Shown here: positions 29,992 through 40,251 of the stretch, in pieces
Layout of the letters: the number at the start of each line of letters is the position of its first letter
Position numbering within the stretch: position 1 is the stretch's first letter
Notes under the pieces: generated by a model
Told to the model about the DNA's origin: nothing
The model's input: the letters and a program-made list of their open reading frames with translations, nothing else
Databases searched by the model: none
Source of the DNA: Rhodococcus ruber NBRC 15591
Lineage (GTDB): Bacteria; Actinomycetota; Actinomycetes; Mycobacteriales; Mycobacteriaceae
Assembly: GCF_001894945.1 (NCBI RefSeq)
Contig: NZ_BCXE01000013.1
Coordinates: forward strand, 62,001 to 126,000
Reading direction: 5' to 3'
Length of the DNA: 64,000 bases
Position numbers and translations under genes: made by a program

Positions 29992-31302
29992 GTGAGCACA
30001 GACGATCCCGTACTTTCCGCCAAGGGCCGCGGTCTGCCCCGCATGAGCGCCGCAGTGGCCGAGCACAGCGCGCACGAACCCGACCCCGGCGGCCACTTCG
30101 GGGTCTTCGGCGGGCGGTTCGTCCCCGAGGCGCTGATGGCGGTCATCGAGGAGGTCACCGCCGAATACGACAAGGCGCGGGTCGACAACGGGTTCCTCGA
30201 CGAACTCGATCGGTTGCAGCGCGACTACACGGGCCGGCCGTCCCCGGTGTACGAGGCCAAGCGGCTGAGCGACCACGCCGGCGGCGCCCGGATCCTGCTC
30301 AAGCGCGAGGATCTCAACCACACCGGCTCACACAAGATCAACAACGTGCTCGGCCAGGCCCTGCTCGCCAAACGGATGGGCAAGAGCCGGGTCATCGCGG
30401 AGACCGGCGCCGGGCAGCACGGTGTCGCCACCGCCACCGCCTGCGCGCTGCTCGGCCTCGACTGTGTCGTCTACATGGGCGAGGTCGACACCGAACGGCA
30501 GGCCCTCAACGTCGCCCGGATGCGCCTGCTCGGCGCCGAGGTCGTCGCCGCCACCAGCGGCTCGCGCACCCTCAAGGACGCGATCAACGAGGCGATGCGC
30601 GACTGGGTCACCAACGCCCACAACACGTACTACTGCTTCGGCACCGCCGCCGGCCCGCACCCGTTCCCGATGATGGTGCGCGACTTCCAGCGGATCATCG
30701 GCCTGGAGGCGCGCGCGCAGGTGCAGGCGCTCACCGGACGGTTGCCCGATGCCGTCACCGCCTGCGTCGGCGGCGGGTCCAACGCCATCGGCATCTTCCA
30801 TGCCTTCCTCGACGACCCCGGCGTCCGCCTGGTCGGCTTCGAGGCCGGCGGCGACGGCGTGGAAACCGGGCGGCACGCCGCCACCATCACCGGCGGCACG
30901 CCCGGCGCGCTGCACGGCGCCTACTCCTACCTGCTGCAGGACGAGGACGGGCAGACCGTCGAGTCCCATTCGATCTCCGCCGGCCTGGACTACCCCGGCG
31001 TCGGACCCGAGCACTCCTACCTCAAGGACATCGGCCGCGCCGACTACCGGCCCGTCACCGACACCGAGGCCATGGACGCGTTCTCGCTGCTCTCGCGCAC
31101 CGAGGGCATCATCCCCGCCATCGAGTCGGCGCACGCCGTCGCCGGGGCCCTGGAACTGGGTCGCGAACTCGGCCCCGGCGCGGTCGTGCTGGTCAATCTG
31201 TCCGGCCGCGGCGACAAGGACGTCGACACCGCCGCGCGGTGGTTCGGGCTCCTTCCCGCCGACCCGGCCACCCCCGACACGACGGAAGGATCCGCGCAGT
31301 GA
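29992..31302 (+). CDS. trpB: Tryptophan synthase beta chain
   Basis: A 436-residue PLP enzyme joining indole and serine. The PLP lysine is in [20 protein letters not shown], the glycine-rich phosphate loop [10 protein letters not shown] and [11 protein letters not shown] are intact. The N-terminal extension before [14 protein letters not shown] is ordinary for actinobacteria. GTG 29992 is chosen because an AGACT -10 box precedes it and the frame further upstream lies in the trpC tail. Stop overlaps trpA (GTGA). Confidence 0.96.
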   Translation: MSTDDPVLSAKGRGLPRMSAAVAEHSAHEPDPGGHFGVFGGRFVPEALMAVIEEVTAEYDKARVDNGFLDELDRLQRDYTGRPSPVYEAKRLSDHAGGARILLKREDLNHTGSHKINNVLGQALLAKRMGKSRVIAETGAGQHGVATATACALLGLDCVVYMGEVDTERQALNVARMRLLGAEVVAATSGSRTLKDAINEAMRDWVTNAHNTYYCFGTAAGPHPFPMMVRDFQRIIGLEARAQVQALTGRLPDAVTACVGGGSNAIGIFHAFLDDPGVRLVGFEAGGDGVETGRHAATITGGTPGALHGAYSYLLQDEDGQTVESHSISAGLDYPGVGPEHSYLKDIGRADYRPVTDTEAMDAFSLLSRTEGIIPAIESAHAVAGALELGRELGPGAVVLVNLSGRGDKDVDTAARWFGLLPADPATPDTTEGSAQ

Positions 31303-32108
31303 GCGCCCAGCAGCCGCAGTCCCGCCTCGGCGAGGTCTTCGCCCGATGCAAGGCCGAGAACCGGGCCGCGCTCGTCGGCTATCTCCCCGCCGGGTACCCC
31401 GACCTGCCGCGCTCGATCGAGGCGTTCGAAACGCTCGTGCAGGCCGGGTGCGACATCGTCGAGGTCGGCATCCCCTACAGCGACCCGGTGATGGACGGCC
31501 CCACCATCCAGGCCGCCGCCGACGGGGCACTCACGGCGGGTTTCCGGGTGCGGGACGTGTTCCGCGTCGTCGAGGCCGTCGCCGCCGCCGGGGGCCACGC
31601 CGTCGTGATGACCTACTGGAACATCGTCCTCAAGTACGGGATCGACGAGTTCGCCCGCGACCTCGCCGCCGCCGGAGGACTGGGCATCATCACCCCGGAC
31701 CTCATTCCCGACGAGGCCGAGCGGTGGATGGCGGCGGCGGACCGGCACGGGCTCGACCGCATCTTCCTCGTCGCCCCGTCCTCGACCGCCGAGCGTCTCG
31801 CCACGACCGTCGACTCCTGCCGCGGATTCGTCTACGCCACCTCCACGATGGGCGTGACCGGCGCCCGCGACGCCGTCTCGGACATGGCGCCCGAACTCGT
31901 CGCCCGCGTGCGCGAGCACTCGCAGATTCCCGTGGGTGTCGGCCTGGGCGTGCGGTCGCGGGACCAGGCCGCCCAGATCGCCGCCTACGCCGACGCGGTG
32001 ATCGTCGGCTCGGCGCTGGTGGCCGCCGTGGCGCAGGGCGCCGACGCGTTGCGCGCGCTCACCACGGAACTCGCGGAGGGCGTGCGCTCGGCTAGCGTGG
32101 CCACGTGA
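31299..32108 (+). CDS. trpA: Tryptophan synthase alpha chain
   Basis: A 269-residue TIM barrel that cleaves indole-glycerol phosphate and channels indole to TrpB. Catalytic glutamate in [15 protein letters not shown] and aspartate in [13 protein letters not shown]; phosphate loop GVGLGVRS and VIVGSAL near the C-terminus. GTGA overlap with trpB; GGAAGGA lies 10 bases upstream. The stop overlaps lgt. Confidence 0.96.
   Translation: MSAQQPQSRLGEVFARCKAENRAALVGYLPAGYPDLPRSIEAFETLVQAGCDIVEVGIPYSDPVMDGPTIQAAADGALTAGFRVRDVFRVVEAVAAAGGHAVVMTYWNIVLKYGIDEFARDLAAAGGLGIITPDLIPDEAERWMAAADRHGLDRIFLVAPSSTAERLATTVDSCRGFVYATSTMGVTGARDAVSDMAPELVARVREHSQIPVGVGLGVRSRDQAAQIAAYADAVIVGSALVAAVAQGADALRALTTELAEGVRSASVAT
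32093..32098 (+). promoter_or_regulatory. Leaderless-type -10 box for lgt
   Basis: TAGCGT within the end of trpA, 6 bases before the lgt GTG. Possible internal promoter separating lipoprotein processing from Trp control. Confidence 0.35.
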
Positions 32109-33142
32109 CCTCCACCGCCGTACCCGCCGCCACCGTCCTGGCGTATCTGCCCAGTCCGCCGCAGGGGGTGTGGTACCTCGGGCCGATCGCGCTGCGGGCC
32201 TACGCCCTGTGCATCATCGTCGGGATCGTCGTCGCGATCTTCTGGGGCGACCGCCGCTGGGTCGCCCGCGGCGGCGAACCGGGCACCGTGCTCGACGTCG
32301 CGGTGTGGGCGGTGCCGTTCGGTCTGATCGGTGGCCGCCTGTACCACGTCGCCACCGACTGGCAGAAGTACTTCGGTGCGGGCGCCGACCCGGTCGACGC
32401 GCTGAAGATCTGGCAGGGCGGGCTGGGCATCTGGGGGGCGGTCGCCCTCGGCGGGGTGGGCGCCTGGATCGGGTGCCGTCGCCGCGGCGTCCCCCTGCCC
32501 GCCTTCGGTGACGCGCTGGCCCCGGCGATCCTGCTGGCCCAGGCCATCGGCCGGCTCGGCAACTGGTTCAACCAGGAACTCTACGGTCGGGAGACGACCG
32601 TGCCGTGGGGCCTCGAGATCTACGAACGCCGCAACGACGCAGGACAGACGAGCCCGGACCTCATCGACGGAATCTCCACCGGGCAGGTCGCGGCGGTGGT
32701 GCACCCGACGTTCCTGTACGAGCTGGTGTGGAATCTGCTCGTCGTGCTGCTGCTCGTATTCGTCGACCGGCGATTCCGCATCGGACACGGCCGACTGTTC
32801 GCTCTCTACGTGGCCGGATACAGCGCGGGCCGCTTCTTCGTCGAACTCATGCGGTCCGATCCGGCCACCGAGATCGCCGGGATCCGGATCAATTCCTTCA
32901 CGTCCGCCATCGTGTTCGTCCTCGCCGTCGCCTACGTCGTCGTCGCGCGCAAGGGCCGGGAAGCGCCGGAGGAACTGAAATCCCGCCGTCCGGGTGGCGC
33001 AGACGAGGCCGCCGCGGCCGGTGGCGCAACCGAGACCGACGACGGGCACCGCGACGGCGCGTCCGGGTCGGTGGTGCCGGCCGAGCCCGGCGGTAAGGTC
33101 GAGTCAGGTACGCGCAGCGAGAACGAAGGGGACAAGTCGTGA
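32105..33142 (+). CDS. lgt: Prolipoprotein diacylglyceryl transferase
   Basis: A 345-residue polytopic membrane enzyme that attaches diacylglycerol from phosphatidylglycerol to the lipobox cysteine of prolipoproteins. Signature segments: LRAYALCIIVGIVVA, GGRLYHVATDW, KIWQGGLGIWG, the Lgt signature GRLGNWFNQELYG and HPTFLYELVWN. Seven membrane segments are expected. The last ~65 residues form a charged low-complexity tail (Gly/Glu/Asp/Ser) common in actinobacterial Lgt. Overlaps trpA and the TM2 gene by GTGA. Confidence 0.94.
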   Translation: MTSTAVPAATVLAYLPSPPQGVWYLGPIALRAYALCIIVGIVVAIFWGDRRWVARGGEPGTVLDVAVWAVPFGLIGGRLYHVATDWQKYFGAGADPVDALKIWQGGLGIWGAVALGGVGAWIGCRRRGVPLPAFGDALAPAILLAQAIGRLGNWFNQELYGRETTVPWGLEIYERRNDAGQTSPDLIDGISTGQVAAVVHPTFLYELVWNLLVVLLLVFVDRRFRIGHGRLFALYVAGYSAGRFFVELMRSDPATEIAGIRINSFTSAIVFVLAVAYVVVARKGREAPEELKSRRPGGADEAAAAGGATETDDGHRDGASGSVVPAEPGGKVESGTRSENEGDKS

Positions 33143-34008
33143 CCACATCCGACCCGGGATCCCCGGGTCCCACATCCGACGCGGGGTCCCCGGAGCCCAC
33201 GGGCCCGGATCTGCGGAAGAAGGACGAGACCTCCACGGGGCCGGACCTGCGCAAACAGGCCGCCGCCGAGGAGACGTCCGAAGCCGGCGCGAGCGCCGCA
33301 CCACGCGACGGCGAGCCGGCCTCCACCGAGGAACTGCCCGCGTTCGGTGGCACCGCCGACTACGATCCGACCGCCCAGGCGTCGCTGTCCGTTCCGCCGC
33401 CCACCACCGAGTCGACCGCGCCCACCTGGGGTACGGCGGGACCGGGCTGGAACACCTATGCGGGCATGGGCAACGGTCCGGGCTGGGGCACCACGCCGAG
33501 CTATCCGCCGCCGTCGAGCGAAGGGCAGTACGGCACCGCGCACGACTCCGAGGCACAGACCGGCGGCCGGTACGGCGGCACCGGACCCGTCTACGGCACA
33601 CCCGACCCGCAGTTCCAGGGCGCGCCGCAGTACCCGCCGGCCTCCGCACCGGGCTACGGATCCTCCGGTTACGGGCCCACCGGTTACGGTGCCTACGGCG
33701 ATCCCTCCGCCCCGTACGGGCGGGATCCGGCGACCGGCGAACCGTACTCCGACAAGTCGAAGACCACCGCGGGTCTGCTGCAACTGCTGCTGCCCTTCGT
33801 CGGGATCTGCGGCGTCGGACGGCTCTACCTCGGGAGCACCGCCGTCGGCCTCATCCAGCTGCTGGGGCTGTGGATCGGCGGCCTGCTGGCGATCGTCCTG
33901 ATCGGTTTCGTGATCATGCCGGTGATCTGGGTGTGGTCCGTCATCGACGGGATCATGATGCTCACCGGCAGCGTCCGCGACTCCGACGGCCGCCCGCTGC
34001 GGCCCTGA
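33139..34008 (+). CDS. TM2-domain membrane protein with long Pro/Gly/Tyr-rich N-terminus
   Basis: A 289-residue protein. Residues 1-205 are low-complexity and hydrophilic, with Pro/Thr/Ser-rich and YG-rich runs (YGSSGYGPTGYGAYGD) and a duplicated GPDLRK segment. The C-terminal ~80 residues form a TM2 domain: two hydrophobic helices around GICGVGRLYLGSTAVGLIQLLG with the WSVIDGIMMLTG ending. TM2 proteins are membrane proteins of unknown function. The GTGA overlap with lgt suggests a shared transcript and perhaps an envelope role. Confidence 0.82.
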   Translation: MTTSDPGSPGPTSDAGSPEPTGPDLRKKDETSTGPDLRKQAAAEETSEAGASAAPRDGEPASTEELPAFGGTADYDPTAQASLSVPPPTTESTAPTWGTAGPGWNTYAGMGNGPGWGTTPSYPPPSSEGQYGTAHDSEAQTGGRYGGTGPVYGTPDPQFQGAPQYPPASAPGYGSSGYGPTGYGAYGDPSAPYGRDPATGEPYSDKSKTTAGLLQLLLPFVGICGVGRLYLGSTAVGLIQLLGLWIGGLLAIVLIGFVIMPVIWVWSVIDGIMMLTGSVRDSDGRPLRP

Positions 34009-34021
34009 CCCACCCGCCCGG

Positions 34022-34052
34022 CGGCCGGTCGCGCACCTCGCGCGGCCGGCCG
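34022..34052 (+). terminator. Hairpin after the TM2 gene
   Basis: Thirteen-base stem (arm CGGCCGGTCGCGC, one G-U pair) with a 5-base loop, 14 bases past the stop. It likely ends the trp-lgt transcript. Confidence 0.55.
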
Positions 34053-34061
34053 TCGCGCGCG

Positions 34062-34067
34062 TAGACT
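34062..34067 (+). promoter_or_regulatory. Candidate -10 of gltB
   Basis: TAGACT. Unlike the leaderless genes, the start codon is 155 bases further on, so the gltBD transcript would carry an untranslated leader of roughly 150 bases. No recognised riboswitch fold is seen in it. Confidence 0.35.
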
Positions 34068-34222
34068 GACCGCCACCGGGACCGATCCCCGGTTCGACCG
34101 TCGGGCGGACCTGGTCCGGCCACCCACACCGCACAGCGCACGCCCGTCGTGGCGACCCCGTCGGGGCCGCTCATCCGACGACGCGTGACGTCGCCCCACA
34201 CCGGCGACGTGGAGGTGGACCG

Positions 34223-37200
34223 GTGCGGCATTCCGGGATGCCCGAGGCCCGCGGACTCTACGACCCCGCCCGCGAATCGGATTCCTGTGGCGTGGGCGCG
34301 GTCGTCGACCTGCGCGGCCGCAGCACACACCGGACCGTCACCGACGCGCTCACCGCGCTGCGCAACCTCGGCCACCGCGGCGCCAGCGGCCGGGAACCCG
34401 CCAGCGGGGACGGCGCCGGTATCACCCTGGCCCTCCCCACCGCCCTCTTCGATGCCGTCGCCGGCGTCGAGCTGCCGCCGCCCGGGTGCTACGCCACCGG
34501 CCTGTGCTTTCTGCCCCGCGACCCACGCGCCCGGGCAGCGGCCCGCGAACGGATCCACACGCTCGCCGCCGAGGAGGACCTCGAGATCCTCGGCTGGCGC
34601 GAGGTTCCCGTCGACCCGGCCGGCCTCGGGCGCACCGCCGAGGCCTGCCGCCCCCACGTCAGCCAGCTGTTCGTCGCCGCCGCAGGCGCGGACGGTGCCC
34701 GCCCCGCGGGCCTGGACCTCGACCGGCGGGTGTATCCGCTGCGGCGCCGCGCCGAGCACACCGGCGACGTCTACTTTCCGTCGCTGTCCGCCCGCACCGT
34801 CGTCTACAAGGGCATGCTCACCGCACAGCAACTGCCGGGGTTCTACCCCGACCTGCGGGACCGGCGTTGCGCCAGCGCGATCGCACTCGTGCACAGCCGC
34901 TTCTCCACCAACACCTTTCCGTCCTGGCGGCTCGCGCAGCCGTTCCGGTACAGCGCCCACAACGGCGAGATCAACACCATCCGCGGCAACCGGAACCGGA
35001 TGCACGCGCGGGAGGGGCTCCTGCGCACCGGGCTGCTGCCCGGCGACCTGACCCGCCTGTTTCCGCTCTGCACCCCCGACATGTCCGACTCCGCGACCCT
35101 CGACGAGGTCCTCGAACTGCTCCATCTCGCCGGGCGTTCGCTGTCGCACGCGGTGACCATGCTCGTCCCGCCCGCCTGGGAGAACGCGCCCGGACTCGAT
35201 CCCCGGCGCCGCGCCTTCCACCGCTTCCACGCCGCGCTGCTCGAACCGTGGGACGGACCGGCGTGCCTGCCCTTCACCGACGGACGGTGGTTCGGGGCCG
35301 TGCTCGACCGCAACGGGTTGCGGCCGGGCCGCTGGTGCCGCACCGCCGACGACCGGGTCCTGTTCGGCAGCGAGACCGGAATGCTCGACGTGCCACCGGA
35401 ACACATCGTGCACAAGGGCCGGCTCGAGCCGGGCCGGATGCTCCTCGTCGACACCGCCACCGGGCGCATCGTCCCGCCCGACGAACTGCTCGACACCCTC
35501 GCCGCCGCCCACCCCTACGACCGGTGGCTGCGCGAGGGTCAGATCGACCTGGCGGATCTGCCCCGTCCGGCCGGGCACCCCGCCGCGGACCACGAGCCGG
35601 ATCGGGACCACCGGCTGTTCGGCTACACCCGCGAGGACCTCGAGGTGCTGCTCGAACCGATGGCCGCGACCGGTGCGGAACCGCTCGGATCGATGGGCGC
35701 CGACATCGCCCCCGCGGTACTGTCGCCGCGCCCCCGGCTGCTCTACGACTACGTCGTCGAGCTGTTCGCCCAGGTCACCAACCCGCCGTTGGACGCCATC
35801 CGCGAACGGGTCGTCACCTCGATGCGGCGCGTCGCCGGCCCGGAGGGCAACCTGTTCGACGCCTCCGCGAAGTCGTGCCGGCAACTGGTGCTTCCCGGTC
35901 CGGTGCTCGACTCCGACGACCTCGCCGCCGTCGCGGCACTCGGCCCGGGCGGCCCGCGTCCGGCCCTCGCCGCACGGGCGCTGCCCGCGCACTTCGCGGT
36001 CGGTGGCGACCCCGGCGAGGCCCTCGCGGCGGGACTCGCGGCCCTGCGCCGCGCCGCCGACGCCGCCCTCGACGACGGTCGCGGCATCCTGATCGTCACC
36101 GACCGCGGGTGCGGTCCGGACCGCGTCCCGATCCCGTCGCTGCTCGCCGTCGCCGCCGTGCACCACCACCTCGTCCGCACCCGGCGGCGCACCCGCGTCG
36201 CGCTCCTCGCCGAATCCGGCGACGCCCGCGAGGTCCACCATGTGGCCGCGCTGGTCGGGTTCGGCGCCGCGGCGGTCTGCCCGTACGTCGCCTTCGGCAC
36301 CGTGCGCTCCCTCGCGGCCGCCGGGCGCATTCCCGGCACGGACCCGGCGGCGGCCGCGGCGAACTACCGTCGCGCCCTCGTCACCGGTGTCCGCAAAGTG
36401 ATGGCCAAACTCGGCATCTCGACCCTCGCCTCGTACACGGCGGCGCAGACGTTCGAGGCCGTCGGCCTCGCCCGGGAGGTCGTCGACGAGTACCTGCCCG
36501 GTACCGTCTCCCGACTGGGCGGCGCCGGGCTCGCCGACCTGGCCCGCGACGCCCGTCGCCGGCATCGGCATGCCTTCGGGAACCGTTGTGCCGACACCCT
36601 TCTCGACAGCGGCGGCGTGTACCGGTACCGGCGCGACGGCGAACCCCATCTGTTCACCCCCGAGACGGTGTTCCTGCTGCAGCACGCGACCCGCACGGGA
36701 CGCGCGGACGTCTACGCACGCTACTGCGCCGAGGTCGACCGTCTCGCCGCCGCGGGCGCCACGCTGCGCGGGCTGCTGCGCACCGTCGCCGCGGAGCCGA
36801 TCCCGCTCGACGAGGTCGAGCCGGAGGCGGAGATCGTGCGCCGCTTCGCCACCGGGGCCATGAGCTACGGGTCGATCTCCGGGGAGGCACACGAGGCCCT
36901 CGCCGTCGCGATGAACCGGCTCGGCGGCCGCTCGAACTCGGGGGAGGGCGGGGAGGAGCGCGACCGGCTCGGCGACCCGCTGCGGCGCAGTGCCGTCAAA
37001 CAGGTCGCCAGCGGCCGCTTCGGCGTCACCGCCGACTACCTCGCCGACGCGACCGACCTGCAGATCAAGATGGCTCAGGGAGCGAAACCCGGTGAAGGTG
37101 GCCAGCTTCCCGGTCACAAGGTGTATCCGTGGATCGCCCGCACCCGGCACGCCACGGCGGGCGTCGGCCTGATCTCCCCACCGCCGCACCACGACATCTA

Positions 37201-38719
37201 CTCCATCGAGGACCTCGCCGAACTCGTCCACGACCTGCGGTGCGCCAACCCGCGGGCCCGCATCCACGTCAAACTGGTCAGCGGTGTCGGCGTCGGGATC
37301 GTCGCCGCCGGTGTCGCCAAGGCCCATGCCGACGTGGTCCTGATCTCCGGCCACGACGGTGGCACCGGCGCCGCACTGCTCACCGCCCTGCAGCACGCCG
37401 GCACCCCGTGGGAGATCGGGCTCGCCGAAACCCAGCAGACCCTCGTGCTGAGCGGCCTTCGCGACCGCATCACCGTGCAGTGCGACGGCGGTCTGCGCAC
37501 CGGTCGGGACGTGCTGATCGCGGCGCTGCTCGGCGCCGAGGAGTTCGGGTTCGCCACGGCGCCCCTGGTGGTCCTCGGCTGCATCCTCATGCGGGTGTGT
37601 CATCTCGACACATGCCCCGTCGGGATCGCCACCCAGAATCCCCGACTCCGGGAGAAGTTCACGGGCAGAGCAGAATTCGTGGAACAGTTCTTCCGGTTCG
37701 TCGCCGCGGACGTGCGCCGGCGGCTCGCGGCGCTGGGCCTGGCCCGCCTCGACGACGCCGTCGGCCGGGTCGACCTGCTCGAACCCGACGCGGCGCTCGC
37801 GCACTGGCGTCGCCGCGGGCTCGATCTCGCGCCGCTGTTCACCCCGCCCGCCGACGCCCTCGGCGCGCCCCCGCAGCGCCGCCGCACCCGCCCGGCCGCC
37901 GGACCCCCCGACGCGCCGTTGGACCGGGACCTGATCGCCCGCGCCGGCCCCGCCCTCGACCACGGCCGGCCCGTGCAGCTGACCGGGGTCGTCACCAACC
38001 GGGACCGCGCCGTCGGCACCCTGCTCGGCTGGACCGCCGGCCGACGGTGCCCCGCGGGTCTGCCCGAGGACACCGTGCGGATCGACCTGCACGGCAGCGC
38101 CGGACAGTCCCTCGGCGCCTTCCTGCCCACCGGGATCACCGTTACCGTCACCGGCGACGCCAACGACTATGTCGCCAAGGGTCTGTCCGGCGGGCGCGTG
38201 GTGGTGCGCCCCGACGCGGCCGCGCCGTTCGACCCGCACGAGCAGATCGTCGCCGGCAACACCGTCCTGTACGGGGCGACCTCCGGCGAGTTGTTCCTGC
38301 ACGGTCGGGTGGGGGAGCGCTTCGCCGTGCGCAATTCCGGCGCCGACGCCGTGTGCGAGGGCACCGGCGACCATGCCTGCGAGTACATGACGGGCGGCCG
38401 CGTGGTGATCCTCGGACCCACCGGCCGCAATCTGGCCGCCGGTATGACCGGGGGTCTGGCCTACGTCCTCGACCTCGAGCCCGGCCTCGTCAACACCGAC
38501 TCGGTGCAACTGCAACCGGTCGACCCCGCCGAGCTCGCGCAGGTGCGGGATCTGATCGCCCGCTACCGCGCACGCACCGGATCGGCAGTCGCCGGGGAAC
38601 TGCTCGCCGACTGGGCCGGCAACGCGGGGCGCTTCACCGCGGTGGTGCCCGAGGATCTGATCCGGCTCCGCGCGACCGCCCACGAACGGCCCACCCCGGT
38701 CGGAGCCGACGGTGCCTGA
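34223..38719 (+). CDS. gltB: Glutamate synthase (NADPH) large subunit
   Basis: A 1498-residue GOGAT alpha chain. The glutaminase nucleophile C22 is in DSCGVGAV; maturation would remove the first 21 residues. Then come the class II amidotransferase domain, the central domain, the FMN barrel (SISGEAHEAL; NSGEGGEERDR; KMAQGAKPGEGGQLPG) with the 3Fe-4S cysteines C1120, C1126 and C1131 in CHLDTCPVG, and the C-terminal GxGxG helix domain (VTGDANDYVAKGLSGG). GTG 34223 follows GGAGG; ATG 34238 is an alternative. Overlaps gltD by 8 bases. It makes glutamate from glutamine and 2-oxoglutarate. Confidence 0.95.
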   Translation: MRHSGMPEARGLYDPARESDSCGVGAVVDLRGRSTHRTVTDALTALRNLGHRGASGREPASGDGAGITLALPTALFDAVAGVELPPPGCYATGLCFLPRDPRARAAARERIHTLAAEEDLEILGWREVPVDPAGLGRTAEACRPHVSQLFVAAAGADGARPAGLDLDRRVYPLRRRAEHTGDVYFPSLSARTVVYKGMLTAQQLPGFYPDLRDRRCASAIALVHSRFSTNTFPSWRLAQPFRYSAHNGEINTIRGNRNRMHAREGLLRTGLLPGDLTRLFPLCTPDMSDSATLDEVLELLHLAGRSLSHAVTMLVPPAWENAPGLDPRRRAFHRFHAALLEPWDGPACLPFTDGRWFGAVLDRNGLRPGRWCRTADDRVLFGSETGMLDVPPEHIVHKGRLEPGRMLLVDTATGRIVPPDELLDTLAAAHPYDRWLREGQIDLADLPRPAGHPAADHEPDRDHRLFGYTREDLEVLLEPMAATGAEPLGSMGADIAPAVLSPRPRLLYDYVVELFAQVTNPPLDAIRERVVTSMRRVAGPEGNLFDASAKSCRQLVLPGPVLDSDDLAAVAALGPGGPRPALAARALPAHFAVGGDPGEALAAGLAALRRAADAALDDGRGILIVTDRGCGPDRVPIPSLLAVAAVHHHLVRTRRRTRVALLAESGDAREVHHVAALVGFGAAAVCPYVAFGTVRSLAAAGRIPGTDPAAAAANYRRALVTGVRKVMAKLGISTLASYTAAQTFEAVGLAREVVDEYLPGTVSRLGGAGLADLARDARRRHRHAFGNRCADTLLDSGGVYRYRRDGEPHLFTPETVFLLQHATRTGRADVYARYCAEVDRLAAAGATLRGLLRTVAAEPIPLDEVEPEAEIVRRFATGAMSYGSISGEAHEALAVAMNRLGGRSNSGEGGEERDRLGDPLRRSAVKQVASGRFGVTADYLADATDLQIKMAQGAKPGEGGQLPGHKVYPWIARTRHATAGVGLISPPPHHDIYSIEDLAELVHDLRCANPRARIHVKLVSGVGVGIVAAGVAKAHADVVLISGHDGGTGAALLTALQHAGTPWEIGLAETQQTLVLSGLRDRITVQCDGGLRTGRDVLIAALLGAEEFGFATAPLVVLGCILMRVCHLDTCPVGIATQNPRLREKFTGRAEFVEQFFRFVAADVRRRLAALGLARLDDAVGRVDLLEPDAALAHWRRRGLDLAPLFTPPADALGAPPQRRRTRPAAGPPDAPLDRDLIARAGPALDHGRPVQLTGVVTNRDRAVGTLLGWTAGRRCPAGLPEDTVRIDLHGSAGQSLGAFLPTGITVTVTGDANDYVAKGLSGGRVVVRPDAAAPFDPHEQIVAGNTVLYGATSGELFLHGRVGERFAVRNSGADAVCEGTGDHACEYMTGGRVVILGPTGRNLAAGMTGGLAYVLDLEPGLVNTDSVQLQPVDPAELAQVRDLIARYRARTGSAVAGELLADWAGNAGRFTAVVPEDLIRLRATAHERPTPVGADGA

Positions 38720-40205
38720 CCCCCGCGGATTCCTGCGTTACGACCGCTGCGAGCCGCCGCGCCGGCCCGCCGCCGAACGCGTCCGCGACTGGGCAGAGGT
38801 GCACCGCGCGCAGTCCCCCGACGAGGAGCTCCGCACGATCCGGGAACAGGCCGCCCGCTGCATGGACTGCGGACTCCCGTTCTGCCACAGCGCCGGAACG
38901 GGCTGCCCGCTCGGCAACCTGATCCCCGAATGGAACGACCTGGTGCGCCGCGACCGGTGGGCCGAGGCCGCCGACCGACTGCACGCCACCGACAACTTCC
39001 CCGAGTTCACCGGCCGGTTGTGCCCGGCCCCGTGTGAATCCGCCTGCGTGCTGGCCCGGGACGACCACGCCGCCGGCGTGACGGTCGAACGGATCGAACG
39101 GGCGATCGCAGACCGGGCGTGGGCCGACGGCCGCGTGCCGCCCCGCCCCCCGGTCCGCCGCACCGGCAGATCCGTCGCCGTCGTCGGCTCCGGCCCGGCG
39201 GGTCTCGCCGCGGCCCAGCAACTCACCCGCGCCGGACACGCCGTGACCGTCCTCGAACGTGCCGACCGGCTCGGCGGCCTGCTGCGGTACGGCATCCCGG
39301 CGTTCAAGATGGACAAGGCGCTCGTCGACCGGCGTCTCGCGCAGATGCGCGCCGAGGGCACGGTGTTCCGCACCGGCACCGAGGCGGGGGTCGATCCGGA
39401 TGTCGCCGCTCTGCGGGCCGAATTCGACGCCGTGGTCCTCGCGGTCGGGGCCGGACGCGCCCGCGACCTGCCCGTCCCGGGGCGCGGACTCGACGGGGTG
39501 CATCCCGCGATGGAGTTCCTCGTCGCCGCCAACCACGAGTGCGCGGGCGACGGACCCACCCCGATCAGCGCCGCCGGGCGGCACGTGGTGATCGTCGGTG
39601 GCGGGGACACCGGTACGGACTGCTTCGGCACCGCGCTGCGGCAGGGCGCGCGGTCCGTCACCCAGCTCGACTACCGGCCCCGCCCGCCCGGCCGGCGCGA
39701 CGAGGACGTCACCCCGTGGCCACTCGTGCCGTGGGTGCTGCGGACGGCACCCGCGCACGAGGAGGGCGGGACCCGGCGGTTCGAGGTGACGGTGCAGCAC
39801 TTCGCCGGGTCCGGTGGGCGGGTGCGGACGCTCGAACTGGCGGAGGTGGACGCGCGCCGCGCCCCCCGCGGGAACACCTTCGCCATCCCCTGCGACCTCG
39901 CGCTGCTCGCGGTCGGCTTCGAAGGGGTGCAGCGCGGACCGCTCCTCGAGGCCTTCGGCCTGGTCCCCGGCGGGCGAGGCACGCTCGGCTGCGACGACCA
40001 CTGGCAGACCGCCACCCCGGGGGTGTTCGTGTGCGGCGACGCGCACCGGGGGGCGTCACTCGTGGTGTGGGCGATCGCCGAGGGGCGTGCGGCGGCGCAC
40101 GGGGTGGACACTTTCCTGACGGGGGAGTCGGAGCTGCCGGCGCCGGTCCGTCCCGGCTCGCTGCACCTGGGCTTCCCGCGTTTTCCGCCCCGCCGGCCGG
40201 GGTAA
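38712..40205 (+). CDS. gltD: Glutamate synthase (NADPH) small subunit
   Basis: A 497-residue GOGAT beta chain bringing electrons from NADPH to GltB. N-terminal iron-sulfur region with cysteines in CMDCGLPFCHSAGTGCPLGN and CPAPCESAC, then the FAD motif VVGSGPAGLAAAQQL and the NADPH motif VIVGGGDTGTDC. The C-terminal FAD signature GVFVCGDAHRGASLVVWAIAEGR is intact. The GTG start lies within the end of gltB. Its 3' end contains a stress-type promoter for the next gene. Confidence 0.94.
   Translation: MPDPRGFLRYDRCEPPRRPAAERVRDWAEVHRAQSPDEELRTIREQAARCMDCGLPFCHSAGTGCPLGNLIPEWNDLVRRDRWAEAADRLHATDNFPEFTGRLCPAPCESACVLARDDHAAGVTVERIERAIADRAWADGRVPPRPPVRRTGRSVAVVGSGPAGLAAAQQLTRAGHAVTVLERADRLGGLLRYGIPAFKMDKALVDRRLAQMRAEGTVFRTGTEAGVDPDVAALRAEFDAVVLAVGAGRARDLPVPGRGLDGVHPAMEFLVAANHECAGDGPTPISAAGRHVVIVGGGDTGTDCFGTALRQGARSVTQLDYRPRPPGRRDEDVTPWPLVPWVLRTAPAHEEGGTRRFEVTVQHFAGSGGRVRTLELAEVDARRAPRGNTFAIPCDLALLAVGFEGVQRGPLLEAFGLVPGGRGTLGCDDHWQTATPGVFVCGDAHRGASLVVWAIAEGRAAAHGVDTFLTGESELPAPVRPGSLHLGFPRFPPRRPG
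40179..40204 (+). promoter_or_regulatory. SigB/SigF-like promoter of the SRPBCC gene
   Basis: CGTTT (40179-40183), 16-base spacer, GGGTA (40200-40204), inside the last codons of gltD and 48 bases before the next start. It fits the GGTTT-N15/17-GGGTA pattern except for the first base. Confidence 0.45.
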
Positions 40206-40251
40206 GCCGCACGGGTGAGCGACCGTGCCGGTCGCGGCAGGAAGGAACGTC

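Noticed and set aside
33962-38683. A 1573-codon open frame on the minus strand opposite gltB
   Set aside because: It has no recognisable domain, while the plus strand carries every GOGAT motif. Long antisense frames are expected at this GC content.
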